Shown here: piece after piece, positions 22,301-30,058 of the stretch
How positions within the stretch are numbered: position 1 is the first letter of the stretch
How the letters are laid out: every line of letters starts with the position of its first letter
Assembly: GCF_900176275.1 (NCBI RefSeq)
Contig: NZ_FWXD01000036.1
Location: 1-35,662, forward strand
From: Andreprevotia lacus DSM 23236
GTDB lineage: Bacteria; Pseudomonadota; Gammaproteobacteria; Burkholderiales; Chitinibacteraceae
Direction: 5' to 3'
Length of the DNA stretch: 35,662 nucleotides
Program-made: the position numbers and the translations under genes
The notes under the pieces: generated by a model
Told to the model about the DNA's origin: nothing
The model's input: the letters and a program-made list of their open reading frames with translations, nothing else
The model's database searches: none

Positions 22301-22954
22301 GATTTTTGCCATCAGGCTGCAGATGGCCGCTACCCGCTGGCCCGTGGTTCGGCGCGGGACATGGCGCCCGGCGACTTCGCCCAGCTGTTTGCCCCGGCCG
22401 GGATGATGGACGACTTCTTCCAGAAACATCTGGCCACCCAGGTCGACACGGCCGCGCGGCCATGGCGCTTCAAGGGCGAAAACGGTGCCCGTGCCAATTT
22501 CCTTGCCGCCTTCGAGCGGGCTGCCGTCATCCGCGATGTGTATTTCTCCGGCGGTTCCCGTACCCCCTCGGTGCGGGTCGAGATCAAGCCGGTTCAGATG
22601 GACGCCAATATCAGCCAGATCGTGCTGGATATCGATGGCCAGATCGTCCGCTACGCCCATGGGCCGCAGGTCGGCACCCAGGTGCAATGGCCCGGCACGC
22701 GCGGCAGCAACCAGATCCGCGTGCAGACCACCGGTGCCAGCGGCAATAGCGGCGGCTTTGTGACCGAAGGCCCTTGGGCCATGCACCGCATGTTTGATCG
22801 TGCCGTGCTCACACCTGGGCGCGTGCCGGAACAGATGATCGCCACGTTTGACATCGGCGGCAGCAAGGTGGCCTTCGAAGTTACGGCGAGTAGCGTGCGC
22901 AGCCCATTCCATCTGACGCAGCTCGAATCCTTCTCGTGCCCGGGGCGTTCATGA
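19328..22954 (+). CDS. tssM: TssM (IcmF-like) inner-membrane protein
   Basis: A 1208-residue protein spanning the inner membrane and periplasm, tying TssL to TssJ. Two N-terminal helices are at about 20-42 and 53-70. The cytoplasmic GTPase-like domain has Walker A GAPGSGKTT (154-162) and a DTAGRY segment, so nucleotide binding appears intact. A third helix is at about 472-492 (GYVAVGVGMLVLTLGWVASY). The large periplasmic part ends in the TssJ-binding C-terminal beta domain (SSVRSPFHLTQLESFSCPGR). Length is normal. The start overlaps tssL; the stop overlaps the tagF start. Confidence 0.95.
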   Translation: MSGIMNFFSRALGLIFSRHLWVLLGLILLACLIWLVGPLVAIGRFHPLESALVRWLLIGLIFTIWLARVLYRTWRAAQLNAQLLNQIRTPGPRANAAEAVVNPHLEELRGRFDEAAERLKTAQFRPQGGTGLARWLDRFSPQYLYQLPWYVFIGAPGSGKTTALVNAGLDFPLAEQFGKAAVRGVGGTRNCDWWFTNEAVLIDTAGRYTMQESNREQDQGEWQGFVDLLKKYRARQPINGAILTISMADLLGAGEQERTQHALTLRKRLQELRTQLGIQFPVYVLVTKVDLLAGFTEYFNQLGREERAQVWGMTFPLAAVQAGNFDFKQVFATEYAQLLARLYAGLPEQMLAELDPRQRELAYLLPQEFAGVQALLAQFLEQVFSESRFEASALLRGVYFTSGTQEGTVFDRVMGGLKRFLQVDSQQRPQQLGEPGRSFFLRSLMQDVIFKEAGIAGSNERWQRKQSWLRRAGYVAVGVGMLVLTLGWVASYHNNQRYVAEVAARLPGVAAQISNVKLGDRAQVTEVMPTLDKLRALPVSTEFNIDSPPLSYRLGLFQGDKLRAAADGAYDRALEDTLLPLLARRLEDGLRNAPQNDIEFEYSTLKAYLMLYDAAHYDAAFLEAWLSLDIERSLGRDVTRAQREVLSQHLKRLFSGRAVSSPYARDDALVAQVRERLQKHTLAERIYSGMKRALRRDDRLVEFNAADAVGPQAPLVFQRASGASLNNGVPGIFSYKGYWDVFAPRVDETVARRGLEEAWVLAPRQPEVASPEAIANWSREVKRLYFTDYIAAWEGYLADMRLRSGKDLAQNIQIARTLSAADSPLVRFMTAASRETTLVRDKDDDDRTLIDQAKDKVSDTRASLEDVFGKPDSADKAGSGKPGDKQELLVDQRFAGLRQFTRPGEKGAPAPIAGVRDTLNELYTFLTATDAALRGGNAPPSDEVLSKIRAEAGRLPEPFRNMLGDLANASNGNVAHVVQQQLGQDASANIGDFCHQAADGRYPLARGSARDMAPGDFAQLFAPAGMMDDFFQKHLATQVDTAARPWRFKGENGARANFLAAFERAAVIRDVYFSGGSRTPSVRVEIKPVQMDANISQIVLDIDGQIVRYAHGPQVGTQVQWPGTRGSNQIRVQTTGASGNSGGFVTEGPWAMHRMFDRAVLTPGRVPEQMIATFDIGGSKVAFEVTASSVRSPFHLTQLESFSCPGRS

Positions 22955-23649
22955 ACGTAGCCGCGCATATGCTGGCCGCGCCCACGATAGGCTGGTACGG
23001 CAAGATCCCGTCCGCTGGCGATTTCGTTGCCCGGCAACTGCCCTACGTGCTGACGCGCGCCTGGGAGCACTGGATGCTGGGCGGGCTGACCGCGCTGCAA
23101 CAGATCAGCGATGACATGCTGCCACGCCACTATGCGGTGGCGCCGGTCTGGAATTTCCTGATCCCGGCCGGACTGGGCTTCGATGGCGTGCTGCTGGGTG
23201 CGCTGGCGCCCAGCTGTGATCGCGTCGGCCGTTATTTTCCCCTAGCTGCCGTGCTGTCACTGCCTGCGACCGGCTTTGACGCTGCGCAGCTGGAGCGGGC
23301 GGGGCCGCTTTACCGACAACTGGGCGAATCCATTCTGGCGGCCATACGCCATGGCCATTCGCCGGAACAGCTGGACAGCATGTTGCAGTCTGCCCCGGCG
23401 CGCTGGGCCAGCTCGGCCGCTCCGCTCGCCAGCAATGACATCCTCGCCGTCCTGAACAGCGGCGACACCGCTGGCCAGGGCTTGGCTTGGCCCGGCATTT
23501 CGCTCTATTTCGAGCCGGCCGGCATGACCAGCTTCTGGTGGACCAATCAAAGCGATGGCTCGCCGCTGCAAACCTATGCGCATACCGGCCAGATGACCAA
23601 CGCATTGTTCGCCCGCCTGTTCGGGCCTCAGCAGGGATATCTATCGTGA
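22951..23649 (+). CDS. tagF: TagF (ImpM-like) T6SS regulator
   Basis: A 232-residue TagF-domain protein starting MNVAAHMLAAPTIGWYGKI. The family motif GWYGKIPSAGDFVARQLP and later LIPAGLGFDGVLLGALAPSC, DRVGRYFPL are present. TagF proteins are post-translational repressors that act in the threonine-phosphorylation pathway or independently of it, in some systems by sequestering Fha. I choose ATG 22951, overlapping the tssM stop as ATGA, over the upstream ATG at 22936. Its stop overlaps the GTG of the kinase gene. No PP2C fusion is present; the phosphatase is separate at 12786. Confidence 0.9.
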   Translation: MNVAAHMLAAPTIGWYGKIPSAGDFVARQLPYVLTRAWEHWMLGGLTALQQISDDMLPRHYAVAPVWNFLIPAGLGFDGVLLGALAPSCDRVGRYFPLAAVLSLPATGFDAAQLERAGPLYRQLGESILAAIRHGHSPEQLDSMLQSAPARWASSAAPLASNDILAVLNSGDTAGQGLAWPGISLYFEPAGMTSFWWTNQSDGSPLQTYAHTGQMTNALFARLFGPQQGYLS

Positions 23650-25730
23650 ATCTGGATACCGTTCTGGACCCCGGCCAAACGCAAAACAGCAATGCGCAGC
23701 CGTTGCCCGTCGGCCACCGCATGGGCGAGCTGGAGCTGACCGGCATCCTGGGCATAGGCGGCTTCGGCATTGTTTACCGTGCCTTCGATCACGCCTTGCA
23801 GCGTGTGGTGGCGGTCAAGGAATACATGCCCAGCATGCTGGCGGTGCGCGGCAGCGATCTGACTGTGACATTGCGCAGCGAGCGGTTCTCGGCCACTTTC
23901 CTCGCCGGGCAAGCCGGCTTCATCAACGAAGCACGCCTGCTGGCGCAGTTTGATCACCCGGGGCTGATCAAGGTACTGCGCTTCTGGGAAGACCACGGCA
24001 CGGCCTATATGGCCACGCCGTTCTATGAGGGGCAAACGCTCAAGCAGCGCCTGAGCGGTGGCCGTGCGTTGCCCGAGTCTGAAATCATGCGCCTGATGGC
24101 AGCGCTGCTGGGCGCGCTGGAAACGCTGCATCGTGCGCAGTGCTTCCATCGCGACATCGCGCTCGACAACATCCTGATCCAGCCCGATGGCCGTCCGGTG
24201 CTGCTGGATTTCGGCGCCGCACGCAAACTGATCGGCGATCTGGTGGACGACAGCGCGGTCATGCTCAAGTCCGGTTATGCCCCCATCGAGCAATACACCG
24301 ACGACCCAGCCTTCCGCCAGGGACCGTGGACCGATCTGTATGCCTTGGGGGCCGTGATTCACGTGCTGGTATGCGGCGAGCTGCCGCATGCGGCCGTCGT
24401 GCGCAGCATTCAGGATCGTTACGTGCCGCTGGCTCGGCGTGCCCTCAGTTACAGCCCGCGCTTGTTGCATGCGGCCGATCAGGCCCTGCAGCTGCGCGTG
24501 GTGGATCGCCCACAATCAGTGGCCGAATTCGCCGTGCTGCTGGGTTTGCAGTCCACAGCGCCGGGGCAGTACAGCGTGCCCGAAAGCGGCACCCCGCCCT
24601 TGCCAGTCGTTGCGGAAGCAGCGCCTGTCCTGGTCGAGGTGGCAATGCCGGTGGTCGCGGTACCAGCAGCCGACAGCCTGCCAGTAGCAGCTGCCGCTGA
24701 ACTGGGCGCGGCGCTGGTTGCGGAGACCGAACCAGCCGCAGAGGCTAGCGCGAATGTGCAAGCGCTGGCATCGCACGCAGAAGCCGCCCCTTCCGTGGCT
24801 GCTGCGCTGGCGCAGCACCTGGCTACAGAGCCGCCTGAACCCGGCGTGCACGCCGCACCCGGCGACCTGCCTGCCGCCACACCGTTGAACCTCGACGATG
24901 TATTGCTTGCTCCCGCCGACTCGCCCGAAGTCGCAGATGCCGTGCCGCAGTCCGCACCCGTCGCGGCGGAAGCGGTGGCAACAGGGCCCGCAATTGAGCC
25001 AGCTAGCCCAAACGAGGCCCCTGCTCCGGCAAAGCCCAGGCGTGGCAAACGCCCTTGGTTGCTCATTGCCGGCGCGACAGTTCTTGTGCTGGCTGGCGGG
25101 CTGGGCTGGTGGCTATTGCCGGCTGCCGCACCCAAGCTGGAAACCGCAGCTCAACCGGTAGCAGCGACTGCCGTACCACAAGCTGCCCCGGCCCCGACCG
25201 AGGCCCCGGTGCCGACGGTAGTGCCGCCCGCCGCTGCCAGCGAGCCGGCCAGTGCCGCCGCAGTGGTCGCCCCGGTAGCAGAAGTACCTACCGTCGTCCC
25301 CACCCAACCGGACTTCGAAGCCCGCGACTGGGCACAGGCACGCAAGCGCAACAGCGCCGAGGCCTATCAGCGCTATCTGCAGCAATACATCGACGGCAAG
25401 CACGAAACCGAAGCCCGCAAGTTGCTGGCTGCCGCGGTCCAGCGCGAAAGCGCCGTGCCGACCACTGCCCCAGCCACCGGCACGGATGCAGCCGCGACGA
25501 CGTCTGTAGCTGCGGGCCGGGCTGTTGCGGTGAAGTTGCGCATCTCGCCATGGGGCGAGGTGTACGTCGGTGGCAGCAAGCGCGGCGTGAGCCCGCCGCT
25601 CAAGTCGCTCTCGCTGGCCCCCGGCAGCTACGACATCGAAGTACGCAACGGCAGCCTGACGCCGTGGCGCACCAAGCTGGTGATTGCGCCAGGCGCGACC
25701 AATGCCGAAATCGCCCACAGTTTTGAATGA
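23646..25730 (+). CDS. ppkA: Membrane-bound Ser/Thr protein kinase of the T6SS (PpkA-like) with PEGA-like periplasmic domain
   Basis: A 694-residue kinase starting with GTG at 23646, which overlaps the tagF stop (GTGA). The kinase domain covers about 27-300: glycine loop GIGGFG (36-41), lysine K58 in VAVKEY, catalytic HRD at 168-170 with N175, and DFG at 188-190. All are intact, so it should be active. A low-complexity Ala/Pro/Glu/Val-rich juxtamembrane stretch follows. A transmembrane helix (WLLIAGATVLVLAGGLGWWL) lies near residue 470. The periplasmic C-terminus ends in a PEGA-like beta domain (LRISPWGEVYVGGSKRGVSP). It would phosphorylate the FHA protein to start assembly and is opposed by the PP2C phosphatase in the other arm. 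The symbol is by analogy. Confidence 0.9.
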   Translation: MNLDTVLDPGQTQNSNAQPLPVGHRMGELELTGILGIGGFGIVYRAFDHALQRVVAVKEYMPSMLAVRGSDLTVTLRSERFSATFLAGQAGFINEARLLAQFDHPGLIKVLRFWEDHGTAYMATPFYEGQTLKQRLSGGRALPESEIMRLMAALLGALETLHRAQCFHRDIALDNILIQPDGRPVLLDFGAARKLIGDLVDDSAVMLKSGYAPIEQYTDDPAFRQGPWTDLYALGAVIHVLVCGELPHAAVVRSIQDRYVPLARRALSYSPRLLHAADQALQLRVVDRPQSVAEFAVLLGLQSTAPGQYSVPESGTPPLPVVAEAAPVLVEVAMPVVAVPAADSLPVAAAAELGAALVAETEPAAEASANVQALASHAEAAPSVAAALAQHLATEPPEPGVHAAPGDLPAATPLNLDDVLLAPADSPEVADAVPQSAPVAAEAVATGPAIEPASPNEAPAPAKPRRGKRPWLLIAGATVLVLAGGLGWWLLPAAAPKLETAAQPVAATAVPQAAPAPTEAPVPTVVPPAAASEPASAAAVVAPVAEVPTVVPTQPDFEARDWAQARKRNSAEAYQRYLQQYIDGKHETEARKLLAAAVQRESAVPTTAPATGTDAAATTSVAAGRAVAVKLRISPWGEVYVGGSKRGVSPPLKSLSLAPGSYDIEVRNGSLTPWRTKLVIAPGATNAEIAHSFE

Positions 25731-26767
25731 GCCCAACCATGACGCAGCCCGTATCCGCTTTGATCACCTCGCTGCTGGCGCCAGTCAGCGACGCCCTGCC
25801 CGCCGGGGCGGACCTGGAATACAGCAGCGAATTCCTGCGCCTGAACAAAGCCGCCCAGCCCAAGCCGGAGCAGCAATACGGCAGCACCGTGATTCCAGCC
25901 GAGCCGGCAGACTGGGGCGAAGTCGCCCAGCTGGCGGAGCAACTGCTCGGGCAAAGCAAGGATTTGCGCATTGCCAGCTTGCTGACCCAGGCATGGACCG
26001 AACAGCGTGGCCTGGCCGGCTTGAGCGATGGTTTGCAACTGGTGCAGGGCTTGCTCGACCAGTATTGGGACGCCCTCCACCCTCGGCTGGAAGACGATGG
26101 CGAATACGATCCGCTGCCGCGCCACAATGCGCTGGCCCGGCTGTTCGATGGCCAGGGCTGCCTGCTGGCGCTGCGTGCCAGCCCGCTTGCCGCCGCCAGC
26201 GGCCTGCTGCTGCGCGAAATCGATCAATTGCTCGACGGGGTGACGCCGGATCGGCTGGAGTACCCGGGTGGGCGTGATCGCCTGCGGGGTGAGTTGACCC
26301 GTGCCTGGCACGCCGGCGAACCGCAGTTGCAATCGCTGCCCGTCGCCCGGCAGTCGCTGGCCCATATCGTGCACAGCGTGCATACGCACCTGGGCGATGA
26401 CTGGCGCCCCGACGCTGCTGCGCTGGAAAAACTACTGGCCCGTCTGTACGAAGCAGCCGCCGGCAGCAGCACCCAGCCCCCCGCTGCCGAGGATGATGTC
26501 GCCACAGTGTCGGCCGATATGACCGGCCCGGCCCCGGCCCACGGCATCACCGACTGGCATGCCATGGAAGTGCGCAGCCGCGAAGACATTAACGTGGTGC
26601 TGGAAAAGGTCTGCCTGTATCTGGATCGCTACGAGCCCAGTCACCCGGCCCCCATCCTGCTGCGCCGTGCACAGCGGCTGATGCAGATGGGCTTCTACGA
26701 CATCCTGCGCGATATCGCGCCCGACAGCCTGCCACAGGTGGATGTCTTTATCGGCAGGCCGCTGTGA
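25727..26767 (+). CDS. tssA: TssA (TssA1-like) sheath assembly protein
   Basis: A 346-residue protein with the ImpA N-terminal domain (DALPAGADLEYSSEFLRLN, LRIASLLTQAWTEQRGLAGL, LLDQYWDALHPRLEDDGEYD). The C-terminal part (REDINVVLEKVCLYLDRYEP, SHPAPILLRRAQRLMQMGF) is the short oligomerising type seen in TssA1 of Pseudomonas, which forms a gp6-like ring at the baseplate. The start is ATG 25727, overlapping the kinase stop as ATGA; an internal ATG at 25739 is also possible. A 78-base gap without visible signals separates it from tssB. Confidence 0.92.
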   Translation: MSPTMTQPVSALITSLLAPVSDALPAGADLEYSSEFLRLNKAAQPKPEQQYGSTVIPAEPADWGEVAQLAEQLLGQSKDLRIASLLTQAWTEQRGLAGLSDGLQLVQGLLDQYWDALHPRLEDDGEYDPLPRHNALARLFDGQGCLLALRASPLAAASGLLLREIDQLLDGVTPDRLEYPGGRDRLRGELTRAWHAGEPQLQSLPVARQSLAHIVHSVHTHLGDDWRPDAAALEKLLARLYEAAAGSSTQPPAAEDDVATVSADMTGPAPAHGITDWHAMEVRSREDINVVLEKVCLYLDRYEPSHPAPILLRRAQRLMQMGFYDILRDIAPDSLPQVDVFIGRPL

Positions 26768-26845
26768 TGCCGCGATGTTTCCCTCACGCGCACAGCGCCA
26801 TGCCCCTTCTTCATCGCCCTACCCGTTTTCATCAGGAGCCTGATC

Positions 26846-27400
26846 ATGGCTGATCTCCGTGCCGCTGGCAGCGGTCAAAAATTCGTCGCCCGCAACCGCG
26901 CACCGCGTGTGCAGATCGAGTACGACGTCGAAATCTATGGCGCAGACAGCAAGGTGCAGCTGCCCTTCGTCATGGGCGTGCTGGCCGACCTCGCCGGCAA
27001 GCAACTCGAACCCTTGCCCGATCTGGCCGAGCGCAAGTTCATGGAAGTGGACATCGACAACTTCGATGAACGCATGAAATCGCTCAAACCGCGCGCGGCC
27101 TTTCAGGTCAACAACACGCTGACCGGCGAAGGGCTGCTGCACGTGGACCTGAATTTCGAGCGGCTGGACGATTTTTCGCCTGCGCAAGTGGCGCGCAACA
27201 TCGGCGCGCTGGACAACCTGCTGGCCGCCCGCACCGAGCTGGCCAATCTGCTCACCTATATGGACGGCAAGAACGGCGCGGAGGAGCTGGTGGCACAAAT
27301 CCTCAGGAAGCCGGATGTGCTCAAGACCCTGGCCGCGCAAGGCCCGCAATCACCCGCGCTGATCAAGCAACTGGCCGAAGCCGGCAAATACGGAGAATGA
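26846..27400 (+). CDS. tssB: TssB small sheath protein
   Basis: A 184-residue TssB (VipA/IglA-like). It forms the contractile sheath with TssC. Family signatures are VQIEYDVEIYGADSKVQLPF, KFMEVDIDNFDERMKSLKPR and LLTYMDGKNGAEELVAQIL. The ribosome binding site AGGAG lies seven bases before the ATG. The tssC start follows its stop with a single intervening base. Length is normal and no lesion is seen. Confidence 0.96.
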   Translation: MADLRAAGSGQKFVARNRAPRVQIEYDVEIYGADSKVQLPFVMGVLADLAGKQLEPLPDLAERKFMEVDIDNFDERMKSLKPRAAFQVNNTLTGEGLLHVDLNFERLDDFSPAQVARNIGALDNLLAARTELANLLTYMDGKNGAEELVAQILRKPDVLKTLAAQGPQSPALIKQLAEAGKYGE

Positions 27401-27401
27401 G

Positions 27402-28913
27402 ATGAATCCTGCCGAAACCTTGCAGGCGCCAGAGGCGCACGAACAGATCAACACGGAACGGATCGACAGCGAATTCGCCAGGCTGCTGCAGAAAGAGTTC
27501 CGCCCCAAGTCCGATCAGGCCCGCAATGCAGTGGAAAGCGCGGTGCAGACCCTGGCGCTGCAGGCGCTTGATCACAGCGTCACCATTTCGTCGGATGCCT
27601 ATGGCGCCATCCAGGCCATCATTGCCGAGATCGACCGCAAACTGTCCGAGCAGGTCAACCTGGTGCTGCACCACCCGGATTTCCAGCAGCTGGAAGGGGC
27701 CTGGCGCGGCCTGCATTACCTGGTCAGCAATACCGAAACGGATGAGCTGCTGAAAATCCGCGTCATGCCCATTTCCAAGAAAGAGCTGGCCCGCAATCTC
27801 AAACGCCACAAGGGCATGGGCTGGGACCAAAGCCCGCTCTTCAAGAAAATCTACGAAGAAGAATACGGCCAGTTCGGCGGTGCGCCCTTCGGCTGCCTGG
27901 TGGGGGACTTCCAGTTCGACCACAGCCCGCCCGATGTGGAAATGCTGGGCGAGATCGCCCGCATCTCCGCCGCCGCGCACTGCCCTTTCATCGCAGCGGC
28001 AGACCCGGCTGTGATGCAGATGGAGTCATGGCAAGAGCTGGCCAACCCGCGTGATCTGACCAAGATTTTCCAGAATACCGAATACGCTGCGTGGCGTAGC
28101 TTGCGTGAATCCGAAGATGCACGCTATTTGGGCCTGACCTTGCCACGTTTCCTGGCCCGCCTGCCCTATGGCGCCCGCACCAACCCGGTGGACGAGTTCG
28201 ATTTCGAAGAAGAAACCGACAGCGCCAGCCATGACCGCTACACCTGGGCCAATTCGGCCTATGCGATGGCGGTCAACATCAATCGCTCGTTCAAGCTCTA
28301 TGGCTGGTGCTCGTCGATACGCGGTGTGGAATCGGGTGGCTCGGTCAGCAACCTGCCCTGCCATACCTTCCCGTCCGACGATGGCGGCGTGGACATGAAG
28401 TGCCCGACCGAAATCGCCATTTCGGATCGCCGCGAGGCCGAGCTGGCCAAGAACGGCTTCATGCCGCTGATCCATCGCAAGAACACCGATTTTGCTGCCT
28501 TCATCGGTGCGCAATCGCTGCAGCAGCCCACCGAATACACCGATGCGGATGCCACCGCCAACGCGAGGCTCTCGGCCCGCCTGCCCTATCTGTTTGCCTG
28601 CTGCCGCTTTGCGCATTACCTCAAGTGCATCGTGCGCGACAAGATCGGCTCGTTCCACGAGCGTGCCGACATGGAGCGCTGGCTGAACAACTGGATCATG
28701 AGCTACGTCGATGGCGATCCGGCCAACTCCTCGCAGGACACCAAGGCGCGCAAGCCGCTGGCGGCAGCGGAAATCCACGTCGAAGAGCAGGAAGACAACC
28801 CCGGTTACTACGCGGCCAAGTTTTTCCTGCGCCCGCATTACCAGTTGGAGGGGCTCACGGTTTCCCTGCGTCTGGTTTCGAAGTTGCCGTCGCTCAAGAA
28901 AGCCGACGGTTAA
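27402..28913 (+). CDS. tssC: TssC large sheath protein
   Basis: A 503-residue TssC (VipB/IglB-like), the major contractile sheath subunit. Recognisable segments are HHPDFQQLEGAWRGLHYLV, FGCLVGDFQFDHSPPDVEML, FRLSPYGAR-type LPRFLARLPYGARTNPV, and the C-terminal YYAAKFFLRPHYQLEGLTVS, which makes the handshake strand with TssB. There are no internal stops, and length is typical. Confidence 0.97.
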   Translation: MNPAETLQAPEAHEQINTERIDSEFARLLQKEFRPKSDQARNAVESAVQTLALQALDHSVTISSDAYGAIQAIIAEIDRKLSEQVNLVLHHPDFQQLEGAWRGLHYLVSNTETDELLKIRVMPISKKELARNLKRHKGMGWDQSPLFKKIYEEEYGQFGGAPFGCLVGDFQFDHSPPDVEMLGEIARISAAAHCPFIAAADPAVMQMESWQELANPRDLTKIFQNTEYAAWRSLRESEDARYLGLTLPRFLARLPYGARTNPVDEFDFEEETDSASHDRYTWANSAYAMAVNINRSFKLYGWCSSIRGVESGGSVSNLPCHTFPSDDGGVDMKCPTEIAISDRREAELAKNGFMPLIHRKNTDFAAFIGAQSLQQPTEYTDADATANARLSARLPYLFACCRFAHYLKCIVRDKIGSFHERADMERWLNNWIMSYVDGDPANSSQDTKARKPLAAAEIHVEEQEDNPGYYAAKFFLRPHYQLEGLTVSLRLVSKLPSLKKADG

Positions 28914-28957
28914 ACACTGGCAATTCCCCTCCCCATCAGCTTCAGGAGTAAGCAGAA

Positions 28958-29449
28958 ATGGCAGCAGCAATGTTCATGAAAGTAGAAGGCACCAGCGGCG
29001 AATCGAAAGACAGCAAGCACAAGGGCTGGAGCGATATCCAGTCGTTCTCGTGGGGCGCCAGCCAGCCGGGCACTATGTCGTCGGGTGGTGGCGGCAGCAG
29101 CGGCAAGGCCAGCTTCAATGACCTGTTCGTGACCGCCTTCATGGATAAATCCACCCCGGCCATCATCAAGTATTGCGCTACCGGCAAGCATCTGGACAAG
29201 GTCGAGCTGTCCGCCTGCAAGTCGGGTGGCGATCAGATGGAATTCGCCAAGATCACGCTGGAAGAAGTGCTGGTGACTTCCGCCCAGGTCAAGGGCACTG
29301 ACCCGAACGACGGCCACGAGCGTCTGGTGATGAGCTACGGCTTCCAGGCTGCGCGCGTGCGCAAGCAGTACTGGGAACAGACCGACCAGGGTGGCCAGGG
29401 CGCGGAAATCACCGTGGCCTGGAACATCAAGGAAAACAAGGAAATGTAA
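28958..29449 (+). CDS. hcp: Hcp inner-tube protein (TssD)
   Basis: A 163-residue Hcp1-type protein. It forms hexameric rings that stack into the inner tube expelled by sheath contraction and can chaperone small effectors. Typical segments are HKGWSDIQSFSWGASQPGTM, then ITLEEVLVTSAQVKGTDPND and ITVAWNIKENKEM at the C-terminus. The ribosome binding site AGGAG is strong. A GC-rich terminator follows at 29458, probably allowing high hcp expression relative to the baseplate genes downstream. Confidence 0.97.
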   Translation: MAAAMFMKVEGTSGESKDSKHKGWSDIQSFSWGASQPGTMSSGGGGSSGKASFNDLFVTAFMDKSTPAIIKYCATGKHLDKVELSACKSGGDQMEFAKITLEEVLVTSAQVKGTDPNDGHERLVMSYGFQAARVRKQYWEQTDQGGQGAEITVAWNIKENKEM

Positions 29450-29457
29450 TTGGCTGT

Positions 29458-29482
29458 GGCGGGCCGCCACGGCCCGCCTTTT
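29458..29482 (+). terminator. Intrinsic terminator / attenuator between hcp and tssE
   Basis: GGCGGGCCG and CGGCCCGCC pair perfectly over nine bases around a CCA loop (29458-29478) and are followed by TTTTCTT. It lies nine bases after the hcp stop, inside the operon. Partial read-through would step down expression of tssE, tssF, tssG and vgrG. Confidence 0.8.
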
Positions 29483-29518
29483 CTTGCCGGCGATCCAGCC
29501 GGCCATTGGTGACCATGC

Positions 29519-30058
29519 GTGCCTGATCCATCCAAGTTCTTACATGGCAAGCCTGCCCGGCAAGGCGAGGCCGACCGCCTGCGCCCCGCGCTGCTCGATC
29601 GCTTGACCGACAACGAGCCGCTGCAACGCAACGAAAGCCGCATGCCCGGCATGCACCATGGCGCGTTGCGCGCTACCGTGCTGCGTGACTTGTCGTGGTT
29701 GCTCAATACCACCAGCCTGGCTGCGGATGTCGATCTTGCATCGTTTCCCGCCGTATCTCGCTCAGTGCTCAATTTTGGCGTCTTGCCGCTGGCCGGCAAG
29801 CGCATCTCGCAACTCGACAGCCAGGAACTGGCAGCCGGGTTGCGGCAAGCCATTCTGCAGTTTGAACCGCGCCTGCTGCCGGACAGCGTAGAGGTCATTT
29901 GCATCAGCGCGCTGGACGCATTGTCGCAGCGCAACGAAATGGCCTTTGAAATCCGCGGCCTGCTGTGGTCTGTGCCCTACCCGCTGGAATTCCTGGCGCG
30001 CTCCAGTCTCGATCTTGAAACCGGCCACACCACGCTGGTCGACTTGGCGGGGCAATGA
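29519..30058 (+). CDS. tssE: TssE baseplate protein (gp25-like)
   Basis: A 179-residue gp25-like protein that nucleates the sheath on the baseplate. Signatures: LRPALLDRLTDNEPLQRNES near the N-terminus and, at the C-terminus, EMAFEIRGLLWSVPYPLEF, matching the gp25 core with its E-I-x-G/A motif. The start is taken as GTG 29519 because no in-frame ATG precedes the conserved part; the ribosome binding site is weak. The stop overlaps the tssF start as ATGA. Confidence 0.92.
   Translation: MPDPSKFLHGKPARQGEADRLRPALLDRLTDNEPLQRNESRMPGMHHGALRATVLRDLSWLLNTTSLAADVDLASFPAVSRSVLNFGVLPLAGKRISQLDSQELAAGLRQAILQFEPRLLPDSVEVICISALDALSQRNEMAFEIRGLLWSVPYPLEFLARSSLDLETGHTTLVDLAGQ

Noticed and set aside
25727-26767. 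Plus-strand frame 25684-26277 as a separate gene over the start of tssA
   Set aside because: It is an out-of-frame shadow; the tssA frame has clear ImpA-domain signatures and an ATGA overlap with the kinase stop.
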